Positions 37,758-46,097 of a stretch of DNA of 64,000 nucleotides are shown here, piece after piece; position 1 is the stretch's first letter; every line of letters begins with the position of its first letter. Position numbers and translations under genes: made by a program. The DNA is taken from contig JAIOZA010000001.1 of NCBI GenBank assembly GCA_021740825.1, forward strand, positions 124,001 to 188,000, given 5' to 3'. This DNA comes from Bacteroidia bacterium (GTDB lineage Bacteria; Bacteroidota; Bacteroidia; B-17B0; Aurantibacillaceae). The notes below the pieces were generated by a model. That model did not search any database and was not told where the DNA came from. It saw nothing but the letters and a program-made list of their open reading frames with translations.

Positions 37758-38981
37758 TTATTCATCCTTAAAAAAACTCAATTTGTGTAAATCAACTAAT
37801 TGCGTTTTTTGGTAATAAAAATTAATCACTTCGGGGCATTTATATCCTAATTTTGCCATACGCATAGCACCTTCCTGGCACATCCCTACTCCATGGCCAA
37901 AACCTCTGCCTTTAAAAACCACACTGTCGCCCTGCGAAAAAATACTAAAAAATGTAGATTTTAACTGCAAATCAGTTCTGACATTTTTTAAAGGAACCTT
38001 AACATTATTTGCTTCTAAATAAGGATTTCGGCTATCTTGTTTAAATGTAAGTGCCAACCACCTGGCATTTGAATCCTGAATTGGATAATTGTGCTTTAAA
38101 TTTAAGTAAGATAACCAATCTTCAGTTGCCATTTTTCGTTCCCATTTAGCGTTAGGCATTTTTGTGCTAAACGTATCATTTACACTTCGTAAGTAAGATA
38201 GTTTACTTCCCCACACATCTTCCGAATTGGCTGTTTGGCCGCCGCTATTGCTATGAAATGCTGCATCAATTAAATTCAAGTTATCGTCCACAACCACTTT
38301 TCCTTTTGTATCCTTTACAGCTTTCATTATTTCCTGTTCGGTTGTTTTTCCAAAGTACGCTTGGCAGTGCGTGTAGTCGCACAAATTAAACCCTTCAGTG
38401 GCATGCTTTTGTAAATGAGAAAGTGCAAAAGTTCTGGCAAGTATCGCTTGTACTTTATAAAATTCTTGATAGGATCGTTTGCCTGATTCTGCTTGCACAA
38501 CGCCTGCAATATAATTGTCTAAAGAAATTTCATTGATACATTTTAAATATCCCAGTTCGGTCGAAATCAATAAATTATCTCCGTAAATCCTAGGTTTCCT
38601 ATCAGGTAAAACTAATTTTAATCGAAACGATTTTATACCATCAGCACTAGAAATTTTGACGCTTTTGTATTTTCCAATAACGTTTTCAAAGGTTTTTACC
38701 TCAACTGAATCGTTACTGTAGCTGAATTTAATTATTGGAAAATTTGTTGAATTTGCAATTTCCATTCCATTGGCCCAAACACTGTAATTTCCAATATCTG
38801 GGCTGAATATGATTGATTGTACTTTCAATTGCGAAAAAACTTTAATTTGTACCACTTCATTTGAAGTCAACTTTTTTTCAATCGAAAACAAAATAGATTT
38901 CCCTTTAGCATTAATAATTGTTACATGCCAAGTAACAATACATAACAAAAAAGTGCTAAGTAGTATTTTAGTTTTTAGCAT
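37758..38981 (-). CDS. SpoIID/LytB-domain protein
   Basis: 407 aa with an N-terminal signal or anchor helix (about 5-24) and a SpoIID domain in the second half: NYIAGVVQAESGKRSYQEFYKVQAILART, DYTHCQAYFGKT, AAFHSNSGGQT and GRGFGHGVGMCQEGAMRMA. In Bacillus SpoIID is a lytic transglycosylase active on denuded glycan. In non-sporulating Bacteroidota the domain is taken to remodel or bind peptidoglycan, an inference. Its 5' end overlaps lpxB by 14 nt, so it is the last gene of the surE-lpxB operon. The context is cell envelope. Confidence 0.88.
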   Translation of the reverse strand: MLKTKILLSTFLLCIVTWHVTIINAKGKSILFSIEKKLTSNEVVQIKVFSQLKVQSIIFSPDIGNYSVWANGMEIANSTNFPIIKFSYSNDSVEVKTFENVIGKYKSVKISSADGIKSFRLKLVLPDRKPRIYGDNLLISTELGYLKCINEISLDNYIAGVVQAESGKRSYQEFYKVQAILARTFALSHLQKHATEGFNLCDYTHCQAYFGKTTEQEIMKAVKDTKGKVVVDDNLNLIDAAFHSNSGGQTANSEDVWGSKLSYLRSVNDTFSTKMPNAKWERKMATEDWLSYLNLKHNYPIQDSNARWLALTFKQDSRNPYLEANNVKVPLKNVRTDLQLKSTFFSIFSQGDSVVFKGRGFGHGVGMCQEGAMRMAKLGYKCPEVINFYYQKTQLVDLHKLSFFKDE

Positions 38982-40098
38982 GAATGTGATTATAAATTAA
39001 TGACGCCACTTTTTTTGATGCACCACTATTTCCGAGTAATTTAATTAATCCGTCATATTCATTCAGCATTTCTTCTCTTGCAGCACCAAGCATAATTTTT
39101 GATAATTCTACTTTTAAATTTGCGGAAGTTAAATCGCTTTGTATGAGTTCTTTTACAACGGGTTTATCTAAAATTAAATTTGGTAAAGAAATGTATTTTA
39201 CTCTATTACCAACTACCATTCTTGCAATTGAATACGACACAGTTCCTCCTTTGTAACAAACCACCTGTGGCAAACGAAATAAAGCACTTTCTAATGTTGA
39301 TGTTCCTGATTTAATAATGCCAGCATGCGCATTATACATCAAGGCATACGTTTGATTAAACACCACTTTTAAATTTTTATCCAAAGCCATTTGATACGCT
39401 TCTTTAGGCAAGTTGGTAGTTCCTGCAATTACAAATTGATAATCTTTAAAATCATCCACCACATTTAACATGATGGAAAACATGCGCTCAATTTCTTGTT
39501 TTCTACTTCCTGGTAATACTGCTATAATGGGACGCTCGTCTAAATTATTTTTACTAATAAATGTGGCTTTGTCAGGAAGATTTGATTTTTCTTGCTCAAT
39601 AGCATCTAGTAATGGATGGCCTACATAATCTGCATGGTAATTATGTTTTTTATAAACCGCTACTTCAAAAGGTAAAATAACAAACATTTTTTCTACGCTT
39701 CGCTTGATAATTTCTACACGATTTTCTTTCCACGCCCAAATGGTTGGAGAGATATAATAAAATACTCTAATACCTTGCTGCTTGGCCCAATCAGCAATTC
39801 GTAAATTAAAGCCTGGATAGTCTACTAAAATTAATATCTCTGGTTTAAAATCTAAAATATCTTGTTTACAAAAAGCAATATTTTTAAAAATGGTTCTGAT
39901 ATTTTTTAGCACTTCAACAAAACCCATAAATGCCAAATCTTTAATATGTTTTCTGGGTTTTTGCTTAGCAACGGCTTCCATTAAATCTCCGCCCCAAAAT
40001 CTAAACTCAATACTATTATCTAATAATAGTAATTCCTTCATCATGTTGGAAGCGTGCAAATCTCCAGATGGTTCTCCTGCTAAAATATAGTACTTCAT
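38968..40098 (-). CDS. lpxB: Lipid-A-disaccharide synthase LpxB
   Basis: 376 aa GT19 glycosyltransferase. It condenses UDP-2,3-diacylglucosamine with lipid X to form the lipid A disaccharide at the inner membrane. Diagnostic segments are the opening YILAGEPSGDLHASNMM, WGGDLMEA, FMGFVEVL, LVDYPGFNLRIA, YYISPTIWAWKENR, YVGHPLLDAI, VLPGSRKQEIERM and the late KSGTSTLESALFRLPQVVCYKGG. Full length. It is the third gene of a minus-strand operon: surE, a small membrane protein, lpxB, spoIID-like. Confidence 0.96.
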   Translation of the reverse strand: MKYYILAGEPSGDLHASNMMKELLLLDNSIEFRFWGGDLMEAVAKQKPRKHIKDLAFMGFVEVLKNIRTIFKNIAFCKQDILDFKPEILILVDYPGFNLRIADWAKQQGIRVFYYISPTIWAWKENRVEIIKRSVEKMFVILPFEVAVYKKHNYHADYVGHPLLDAIEQEKSNLPDKATFISKNNLDERPIIAVLPGSRKQEIERMFSIMLNVVDDFKDYQFVIAGTTNLPKEAYQMALDKNLKVVFNQTYALMYNAHAGIIKSGTSTLESALFRLPQVVCYKGGTVSYSIARMVVGNRVKYISLPNLILDKPVVKELIQSDLTSANLKVELSKIMLGAAREEMLNEYDGLIKLLGNSGASKKVASLIYNHIHAKN

Positions 40099-40114
40099 TT
40101 ATTAATTGTAAATT

Positions 40115-40408
40115 TTATAACAAGGAAATGTAAAGTACTAAGCCCACATATAAAAAAGTAGCAATAATTAATCCTCTTCCAAAATCAAATATTTTTTTAT
40201 TTAATGAAACATAAAAAACAATTAAATTTGTCAAAATGCAAGCAATAGCAACCTCTTGCAACATATCACCAGCTCTTAAATAAGCAATAAATCTTGCAGG
40301 AAAAGTTAATTGAAAATGAAAAAATAGCCAGTAGCAAAAAAAACAAAATGCCGGCAAAAAAATTCCTAGCACAAATCCTGCCCATTTTTTATCAAATTTA
40401 TCTAACAT
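40115..40408 (-). CDS. Small four-helix membrane protein between surE and lpxB
   Basis: 97 aa with hydrophobic helices near residues 8-32, 35-46, 50-67 and 75-95 (topology approximate). It begins 2 nt after the surE stop and ends 16 nt before lpxB, so it is certainly part of that operon. Small membrane proteins at this place recur in Bacteroidota surE-lpxB loci as I recall, but I know no assigned function. An auxiliary role in lipid A or envelope assembly is inferred from position only. Confidence 0.75.
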   Translation of the reverse strand: MLDKFDKKWAGFVLGIFLPAFCFFCYWLFFHFQLTFPARFIAYLRAGDMLQEVAIACILTNLIVFYVSLNKKIFDFGRGLIIATFLYVGLVLYISLL

Positions 40409-40410
40409 AC

Positions 40411-41181
40411 TTATAAACTATTTTTTAAATGATTAATGTAATTATGTGCCGTTAAATCATGCATGATAGGGACAACAGAAACGTATCCGTTTTGTAAAGC
40501 CCATTCATCTGTATCTTTAGCTTCAGGTTCAAAATTTTCAAATTTGCCAGTTAGCCAATAATAAGAACGTCCGTATGGATCCTTGCGTTCTTCAAAATCT
40601 TCTACCCAATTTGCTTTTGCTTGGCGGCATATTTTGAGTCCGTTGATTTCATTAGCTTTTAATTTTGGAAAATTGACATTCAGACAAACTCCTTTTGGTA
40701 ATTCTTCTTTAAGGCAAGAAGCAATAATTTTTTCGATAAAGGGCGTTGTTGCACTAAAATCTGCATTGATATCATAATCAGCTAAGCTAAAACCTATTGA
40801 AGATGCTCCTTCTAATGAACCTTCAATGGCAGCACTCATCGTTCCAGAATAAATGACATTAATAGAACTGTTACTTCCATGATTAATACCCGATAAAACT
40901 AAGGTTGGTTTGCGTGACATCAATTTATTGACAGCCATTTTTACGCAATCTACCGGGGTACCGGTGCAGCTATATTCTTCAATAACACCTACGTGATAAT
41001 TTGTTTTTTGAATTCGCAACGAAGAATTTATAGTAATAGCATGTCCCATACCAGACTGCGGTTTATCTGGCGCAATAACAAATACATCTCCATATTTTTT
41101 AGCAATGGATGTTAAATGTAAAATGCCTGGGGCGCTAATTCCATCGTCATTAGTAACTAATATAAGAGGTTTTTCTTGCAT
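40411..41181 (-). CDS. surE: 5'/3'-nucleotidase SurE
   Basis: 256 aa. SurE removes phosphate from nucleoside 5'- and 3'-monophosphates in the cytoplasm and supports stationary-phase survival. The metal site is visible in VTNDDGISAPG (Asp-Asp), QSGMGHAIT and LSGINHGSN. Other conserved parts are YSGTMSAAIEG and CLNVNFP. Full length. It is the first gene of the four-gene envelope operon, and its promoter must lie in the 222-nt gap shared with the divergent ridA. Confidence 0.96.
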   Translation of the reverse strand: MQEKPLILVTNDDGISAPGILHLTSIAKKYGDVFVIAPDKPQSGMGHAITINSSLRIQKTNYHVGVIEEYSCTGTPVDCVKMAVNKLMSRKPTLVLSGINHGSNSSINVIYSGTMSAAIEGSLEGASSIGFSLADYDINADFSATTPFIEKIIASCLKEELPKGVCLNVNFPKLKANEINGLKICRQAKANWVEDFEERKDPYGRSYYWLTGKFENFEPEAKDTDEWALQNGYVSVVPIMHDLTAHNYINHLKNSL

Positions 41182-41403
41182 AGTTGTAAATCTATTGATT
41201 ATATAATGGGTTTTACTAAAAATGATACTTTTTTACTAATAAACGTTTGTTAATTCACATCTTCATTTTTTAGTATTTTTTTGTATTTTTGCTTTGCAAA
41301 CTAATACAGTAACAAAAAATTATTTGAGAATTTACTTCGTATGCACGAAAATAATAGCTTGAATAATCGGTATGATTATTAAAAATTAATAACTATTTAC
41401 AAG

Positions 41404-41784
41404 ATGAAAAAAATTATTAAAACATTAAATGCTCCAGCTCCAATTGGGCCGTATAATCAAGCTGTACAAGTTGGTGACTGTGTATATGTATCCGGCACTA
41501 TTGCTATGGACTTAGATTCTAAACAGTTAATAAAAACAAACATAAAAGACGAAACAAAAATTGTAATGGAGTATTTAGGCGAGGTTTTAAAAGAAGCAGG
41601 GTTAACCTACAATAACATTGTAAAAACAACAATTTTTTTATCGGACATGAATAATTTTGTGCATGTTAATGAAGTGTATAGCAACTACTTTACTGGCGAT
41701 TATCCTGCAAGAGCAACCATTCAAGCTGATCGTTTACCAAAAGATGCCAATGTAGAGATTAGTGTTGAGGCAAAAGTTTTTTAG
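41404..41784 (+). CDS. ridA: RidA family enamine/imine deaminase
   Basis: 126 aa. RidA hydrolyses reactive 2-aminoacrylate and related imines released by PLP enzymes. The sequence has the family line: LNAPAPIGPYNQAVQVGD, VSGTIAMD, VKTTIFLSDMNNFVHVNEVY, and the C-terminal YPARATIQADRLPKDANVEISVEAKVF, with the Arg of PARAT that binds the substrate carboxylate. A TATTTTTG -7-like box lies at 41284-41291, about 110 nt upstream, but its -33 partner is weak. It is a single gene. Confidence 0.95.
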   Translation: MKKIIKTLNAPAPIGPYNQAVQVGDCVYVSGTIAMDLDSKQLIKTNIKDETKIVMEYLGEVLKEAGLTYNNIVKTTIFLSDMNNFVHVNEVYSNYFTGDYPARATIQADRLPKDANVEISVEAKVF

Positions 41785-42007
41785 TTTAATTTTTATCACT
41801 GAAGAAAACTTACTTAATTTACTAAATACTATTGCACTTTAAGTTAATTTTTTGAGAATAAAAAATGATTAAAATCACTTTGAAAGATAATTTTAATCAT
41901 TTAATAGTTAAAATTGATTTATTGAACGAAAAAATAAGCCTAAAAATTGTTGTTTATTTAATTTTTTGTTTTAATTTTACTTAAATTAAATAAACTTTTT
42001 TTACGTT

Positions 42008-42262
42008 ATGAATATTTTTGTAAGCAATATTAGCTTTAAAGTAAGAGAACAAGCGCTAAGTGAACTTTTTTCTCAGTATGGCGAGGTAACCTCCGTTAGA
42101 ATTATTAAAGATAAAGAAACCAAACGCAGTCGCGGATTTGGCTTTGTGGAAATGTCGAACGATGATCATGCGCAAAAAGCAATAGATGCATTAAATGGAA
42201 CAGAGCATTATGAGCGCGCAATTGTTGTTTCGCAAGCCAAAGGAAAACCGGAAAATTCCTAA
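42008..42262 (+). CDS. Single-RRM RNA-binding protein
   Basis: 84 aa consisting of one RNA recognition motif. RNP2 is IFVSNI (about residues 3-8) and RNP1 is RSRGFGFVEM (about 41-50), the exact glycine-rich RRM form. Bacteroidota and cyanobacteria carry such short RRM proteins, often cold- or stress-induced, and recent work treats those of Bacteroides as RNA chaperones. No partner gene. A 223-nt AT-rich leader lies upstream and could be a long 5' UTR. A terminator follows 23 nt after the stop. Confidence 0.93.
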   Translation: MNIFVSNISFKVREQALSELFSQYGEVTSVRIIKDKETKRSRGFGFVEMSNDDHAQKAIDALNGTEHYERAIVVSQAKGKPENS

Positions 42263-42285
42263 ATTAGTATTAAATCTAATAAGTG

Positions 42286-42317
42286 AAGTCTTTCAAAAAC
42301 ATTGAGAGACTTTTTTT
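42286..42317 (+). terminator. Terminator after the RRM gene
   Basis: AAGTCTTTCA and TGAGAGACTT arms (one T-G wobble) are followed by a seven-base T-run. Confidence 0.85.
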
Positions 42318-42332
42318 ATTTTTAGCCGTTAC

Positions 42333-42782
42333 TTAATTTCGAATAGTAAGCGTATTATTTCCATCAAAAATGGCGTTGTATAATCTTAAATTTTGTGTGG
42401 CGGGTCCAGAAATGATTGCACCATCTATAATTTGCCATTTTGAACCACTGATGGTATCTTTTAAAGTAAAATTATCTGTTTGAACTTTTACCTTCGCATC
42501 CGGATTATCAGGTAAAGATGTTGATGTACGCTCTATGGCAACAAAATCAGATGGTGTATTTGCAGTTGTTTTTCTATAAACAATAATACCGTTTACCCCT
42601 CCACCAATATAAATCCAACCGCCTACAGTTTGCAATTTAAAGTAAAGTGGGTCGTTTGGATAAATGGTTATATTAACTGTTTGATAGGCAATATTATCTT
42701 GAATAGTTTTGTTCTTTTTTTTACAACCATAAAAAACAATACCAATTACTACTAAACTTATTATGCCAATTTTTCTAAACAT
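42333..42782 (-). CDS. Rieske-like lipoprotein lacking iron-sulfur ligands
   Basis: I place the start at the ATG at 42782 (149 aa). The longer frame to 42971 runs into the divergent protease gene. The N-terminus MFRKIGIISLVVIGIVFYGCKK is a lipoprotein signal with Cys at about residue 20. The rest follows the plan I know from Bacteroidota Rieske-type lipoproteins: GGWIYIGGGVNGIIVYR, then DFVAIERTS, then LKDTISGSKWQIIDGAIISGPATQNLRLYNA. The positions where Cys-His and Cys-His ligands are expected hold Ser, Thr and Ile. If the family call is right, it has lost the cluster. The family call is by eye. Confidence 0.6.
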   Translation of the reverse strand: MFRKIGIISLVVIGIVFYGCKKKNKTIQDNIAYQTVNITIYPNDPLYFKLQTVGGWIYIGGGVNGIIVYRKTTANTPSDFVAIERTSTSLPDNPDAKVKVQTDNFTLKDTISGSKWQIIDGAIISGPATQNLRLYNAIFDGNNTLTIRN

Positions 42783-42837
42783 TATTAAACAGTATGAGTT
42801 AAACAAATACCTTTGTATACAAATATAAAATTTTCCT

Positions 42838-44466
42838 ATGGATTTTGAATCACCACAACCAAAAAAAAAAAATAACGCACTATTGCCAATTATCTTGTCG
42901 TTGGTTTTGGTTTTGGGAATTTGGCTTGGATTCGTATTAAGTAAACGCATTAATAACAGTTCTGATTTCAACCAAAATAATCACTCCTCTTCAAATGATA
43001 AAATCAATAGTTTATTAGAATATATCGAATATCAATATGTAGATACGATTGATAAAAAAGATTTAGTTGAAAAGACCGTAACATCCATGTTACAAAGTTT
43101 AGATCCCCACTCAAGTTATATTGCAGCGAGCGAATTTGCTGCTACCAATGAGCCGCTAGAGGGTAATTTTGATGGTATTGGAGTAGAGTTTAATATCATT
43201 AAAGATACAATCCGCGTAATAACGCCTATACAAGGTGGTCCTTCCGAAAAAATAGGCATTAGAGCAGGTGATAAAATAATAAAAGTGGATGGAAAAAATG
43301 TAGCTGGAATTGAAATTACAAACAAGCAAGTTTTTGAAAAATTAAGAGGAAAAAGTGGAACAATTGTAAGTGTTAGCATATTAAGAAGTGGAATCAATAA
43401 AAAGTTAGAATTTAAAATTACTAGAGACGCAATTCCATTGTATAGTTTAGATGCATCCTACATGGTAACACCTGATATAGGTTATATTAAAATCAGCAAG
43501 TTTGCCGCCACAACCTACCAAGAGTATTTAAAAGCATTTAACGATTTAAACAGTCAAGGAATGAAAAAATTAATTTTAGATTTACGCGGTAATCCGGGGG
43601 GATATTTAAATGCCGCCGTTGATATATCGGATGAGTTTTTAACCAATGGCTTGCAAATTGTTTATACACAAGGAAAAGCAAACCCTAAAAAAACATATAA
43701 AGCAACAGAACATGGCAGTTTCGAGAATAATCCATTAGTTGTATTAATAGACGAAGGATCTGCAAGTGCCAGTGAAATTGTAGCCGGAGCAATGCAAGAT
43801 AATGATAGAGGAACCGTGATTGGAAGACGAAGTTTTGGTAAAGGTTTGGTGCAAGATCAATTACAATTACCAGATGGATCTGCCATACGCTTAACTATTG
43901 CTAGATATTACACTCCAACAGGTAGATGTATTCAAAAGCCCTACTCCGATGACAAAGATATTTATTACAACGAGGAATATAACCGTTATGCCAATGGTGA
44001 ATTATTAAATGAAGACAGTATAAAAATTGATAAAACAAAAAAATACACAACTCCTGAAGGAAAAATAGTTTACGGCGGAGGCGGAATTATGCCAGATATT
44101 TTTGTGCCAATAGACACAGCAAGAGCAAGTGCGGCCCTCACTAAAATATTTTATTCGGGGGCGCTTAACACTTTTGCATTTGAATTTGCCGATAAAAATA
44201 GAGTAAAAATTAAAGGTTATGGCACAGCAAAAAACTATATAGAGAAGTTTGAAATAAACTCAGCAATACTAGAAGAATTTTATCAATACTGCTCTAGCAA
44301 GGATTTATCTGCAAACATTAAAACAGACACTAAAACTAGCGAGGCTCTAAAACCCTACTTAAAAGCATTTATTGGAAGAGATGTATTTGATAAAGATGCT
44401 TACTACCCTATTCTAAATCAAAATGATAAATGCATTTTAAAAGCTACAGAGGTACTTTCAAAATAA
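42838..44466 (+). CDS. C-terminal processing peptidase, S41 family
   Basis: 542 aa. A membrane anchor near residues 14-33 is followed by a helical region (YQYVDTIDKKDLVEKTVTSML), a PDZ domain (about 95-175: DGIGVEFNII, PSEKIGIRAGDKIIKVDG) and the S41 tail-specific protease core (KLILDLRGNPGGYL, EGSASASEIVAGAMQDNDRG with the catalytic Ser, and RSFGKGLVQ with the Lys). It cleaves proteins at the C-terminus in the periplasm. Length and order match Bacteroidota CtpA-like proteases. It is divergent from the Rieske-like lipoprotein with a 55-nt spacer. A lipoprotein gene follows 38 nt downstream. Confidence 0.94.
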   Translation: MDFESPQPKKKNNALLPIILSLVLVLGIWLGFVLSKRINNSSDFNQNNHSSSNDKINSLLEYIEYQYVDTIDKKDLVEKTVTSMLQSLDPHSSYIAASEFAATNEPLEGNFDGIGVEFNIIKDTIRVITPIQGGPSEKIGIRAGDKIIKVDGKNVAGIEITNKQVFEKLRGKSGTIVSVSILRSGINKKLEFKITRDAIPLYSLDASYMVTPDIGYIKISKFAATTYQEYLKAFNDLNSQGMKKLILDLRGNPGGYLNAAVDISDEFLTNGLQIVYTQGKANPKKTYKATEHGSFENNPLVVLIDEGSASASEIVAGAMQDNDRGTVIGRRSFGKGLVQDQLQLPDGSAIRLTIARYYTPTGRCIQKPYSDDKDIYYNEEYNRYANGELLNEDSIKIDKTKKYTTPEGKIVYGGGGIMPDIFVPIDTARASAALTKIFYSGALNTFAFEFADKNRVKIKGYGTAKNYIEKFEINSAILEEFYQYCSSKDLSANIKTDTKTSEALKPYLKAFIGRDVFDKDAYYPILNQNDKCILKATEVLSK

Positions 44467-44504
44467 AAAATAAAATTGTATTTTTGATTAAATATTTCAT
44501 TATT

Positions 44505-45389
44505 ATGTCAATCAAAAAATTCACAATTCCTTTCTTAGTAGTCGCATTTTTTTCTTGCGGCCAAGGTGTTGACGAGAAAAAAACTAACGAATCAAGCGAA
44601 GAAATAACGGTAGATTCATCTGAAACTAGCGCTGTAAATGCTGTTAACGATGAGAATGAAGTGACTTATAGTTTGCCTTCTGCTCTGCAAATAGCATACG
44701 TATTTAAAAAATCGGGAGCAAGCTTTATTCCTACACTACTAAATAGTAAAGAAAATATCGCTAAATACAATATTAGCAACTATAAACGGGCTGTTAATTT
44801 CGGAATATATAGTTCAGATTTATCTTATTGTTTATTCAATAAAAAATATCAACAGTCAAAAGAATACATCAAAGCTTGCAAAGAAATGGGATCTTACCTT
44901 GGCTTAAATCAAGCTTTTGAAAGCGATAATGTAATTCAACGATTTGATAAAAATATTGCGAATGAAGATTCTGTTGTAAAAATTGTTTCGAACATACAGT
45001 TAAAAACAGATTTAATGTTTGAGCAAAATAAACAAAAACATATTACTGTAATTGCATTTGCAGGAGCATGGACAGAAAGCACCTACATTGCTATTCAAGT
45101 TTACAATAAAGAAAAAAATAAAAAAGTATTAGCGAGTTTAATGCAGCAATTATTATTATCAGAAACAATAATAAAATCACTTAAAAATTGCGTGGATAAA
45201 GAAAAGGAGTTGCAACTTCTTATTTCAACTATTGAAAAAATTAATATTGAATTTAATGCCATTGCCTCAGTAAAATCAGCTTTAGAAAAAGATGAAGAAT
45301 TTGATTTTTATGCTATGCCTATCAGCGAGATTGAATTAGCTGGCATTGGCAAATCAGTAGCAAATTTAAGAGCAAGTATGATTGAATAA
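44505..45389 (+). CDS. Predicted lipoprotein, unknown
   Basis: I take the ATG at 44505, which gives 294 aa opening MSIKKFTIPFLVVAFFSCGQ, a lipoprotein signal with the lipidated Cys near residue 18. The ATG at 44430 lies inside the protease gene and would bury the signal. An acidic linker rich in Glu/Ser/Asp follows (about 20-60), then an all-alpha domain without recognised family. It starts 38 nt after the S41 protease stop, so the two are probably co-transcribed. Function unknown. Confidence 0.75.
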   Translation: MSIKKFTIPFLVVAFFSCGQGVDEKKTNESSEEITVDSSETSAVNAVNDENEVTYSLPSALQIAYVFKKSGASFIPTLLNSKENIAKYNISNYKRAVNFGIYSSDLSYCLFNKKYQQSKEYIKACKEMGSYLGLNQAFESDNVIQRFDKNIANEDSVVKIVSNIQLKTDLMFEQNKQKHITVIAFAGAWTESTYIAIQVYNKEKNKKVLASLMQQLLLSETIIKSLKNCVDKEKELQLLISTIEKINIEFNAIASVKSALEKDEEFDFYAMPISEIELAGIGKSVANLRASMIE

Positions 45390-45473
45390 AAAAATGAACC
45401 ATTAAATTTTAAAATGGGCAAATAAAATGGCTACACTACTCAAATACAAATAATTATAAACTGGCTAAAACAT

Positions 45474-45490
45474 CCCGAATCAATTTCGGG
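45474..45490. repeat. Short hairpin CCCGAA-TCAAT-TTCGGG
   Basis: A perfect 6-bp palindrome with a 5-nt loop and no T-run, between two plus-strand genes. Its layout resembles the hairpins of the 128-bp repeat family but the sequence differs. It may be a solo remnant of a related element. Confidence 0.45.
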
Positions 45491-45527
45491 ACAAGTTATG
45501 ACAATTAAAAACAAATAATATCTACAG

Positions 45528-45986
45528 ATGAGAAAAAATATAAAATATTTATTTACTCTTATTACCATTTTCACTTTAATGGCTTTTCAAGATAGCGATA
45601 TATTGTGCAATGCAAACGATTTAAAATTAAAAGCAAAAAACATATTAGAACCATATAAATATGATAGTTCAGAACTAACAAACATTATTTATAGAAATAA
45701 AGAAACCTTAAAAGAGGTGGAAGTACCAATGTTTATTGGCGAAAAATACCGCATCATATTTGAATTAGAAGCCCTACCTAAAGAAATTGAAGTTCAGATT
45801 TACAATAAAGATAAAGAATCTAAAAATAGAAAGTTATTATTTTCTAGTAAAGAATTAGCTGCTGATAAAAAAGAATTTCAATTTGAAATCTCTAAAGTTC
45901 GTCATGTATTTATTGACTACGTTATACCACCAGCAGAAACAGGTTCTTATAGTGGTTGTGCCGTTTTTATGGTTGGTTATAAATAA
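45528..45986 (+). CDS. Small secreted protein, unknown
   Basis: 152 aa with a signal peptide (about 1-19, MRKNIKYLFTLITIFTLMAF). The mature part is mixed alpha/beta. It contains a strand-rich stretch VPMFIGEKYRIIFELEALPKE and ends with SGCAVFMVGYK. I recognise no family. It has clear spacing on both sides (138 and 111 nt), with a short palindrome about 40 nt upstream. Export to the periplasm is likely from the signal peptide. Function cannot be stated. Confidence 0.65.
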   Translation: MRKNIKYLFTLITIFTLMAFQDSDILCNANDLKLKAKNILEPYKYDSSELTNIIYRNKETLKEVEVPMFIGEKYRIIFELEALPKEIEVQIYNKDKESKNRKLLFSSKELAADKKEFQFEISKVRHVFIDYVIPPAETGSYSGCAVFMVGYK

Positions 45987-46097
45987 TTTTATTTTACTAG
46001 ATTAAAATTTTATTTATACAAATAAACTTCAAATTATTTCATTAAAAAAAGTTACTTTTACTGCGCTTGATTAAGCTGTCAAGTTCTTATTATTTAT

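Noticed and set aside
41865-41878. ATGAT-TAAA-ATCAC upstream of the RRM gene as a Crp/Fnr-like site
   Set aside because: No TAnnTTTG-like box at 29-32 bp from its centre, and the distance to the gene is 130 nt. It was left out of the regulon.
42783-42971. N-terminal extension of the Rieske-like lipoprotein
   Set aside because: It overlaps the divergent protease gene and would bury the lipoprotein signal. The start at 42782 explains the data.
44430-44504. Upstream start of the lipoprotein after the S41 protease
   Set aside because: Overlaps the protease gene, and the lipobox signal begins at 44505.
45474-45490. Palindrome as a terminator of the lipoprotein gene
   Set aside because: No T-run follows on either strand. 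It is listed only as a short repeat.
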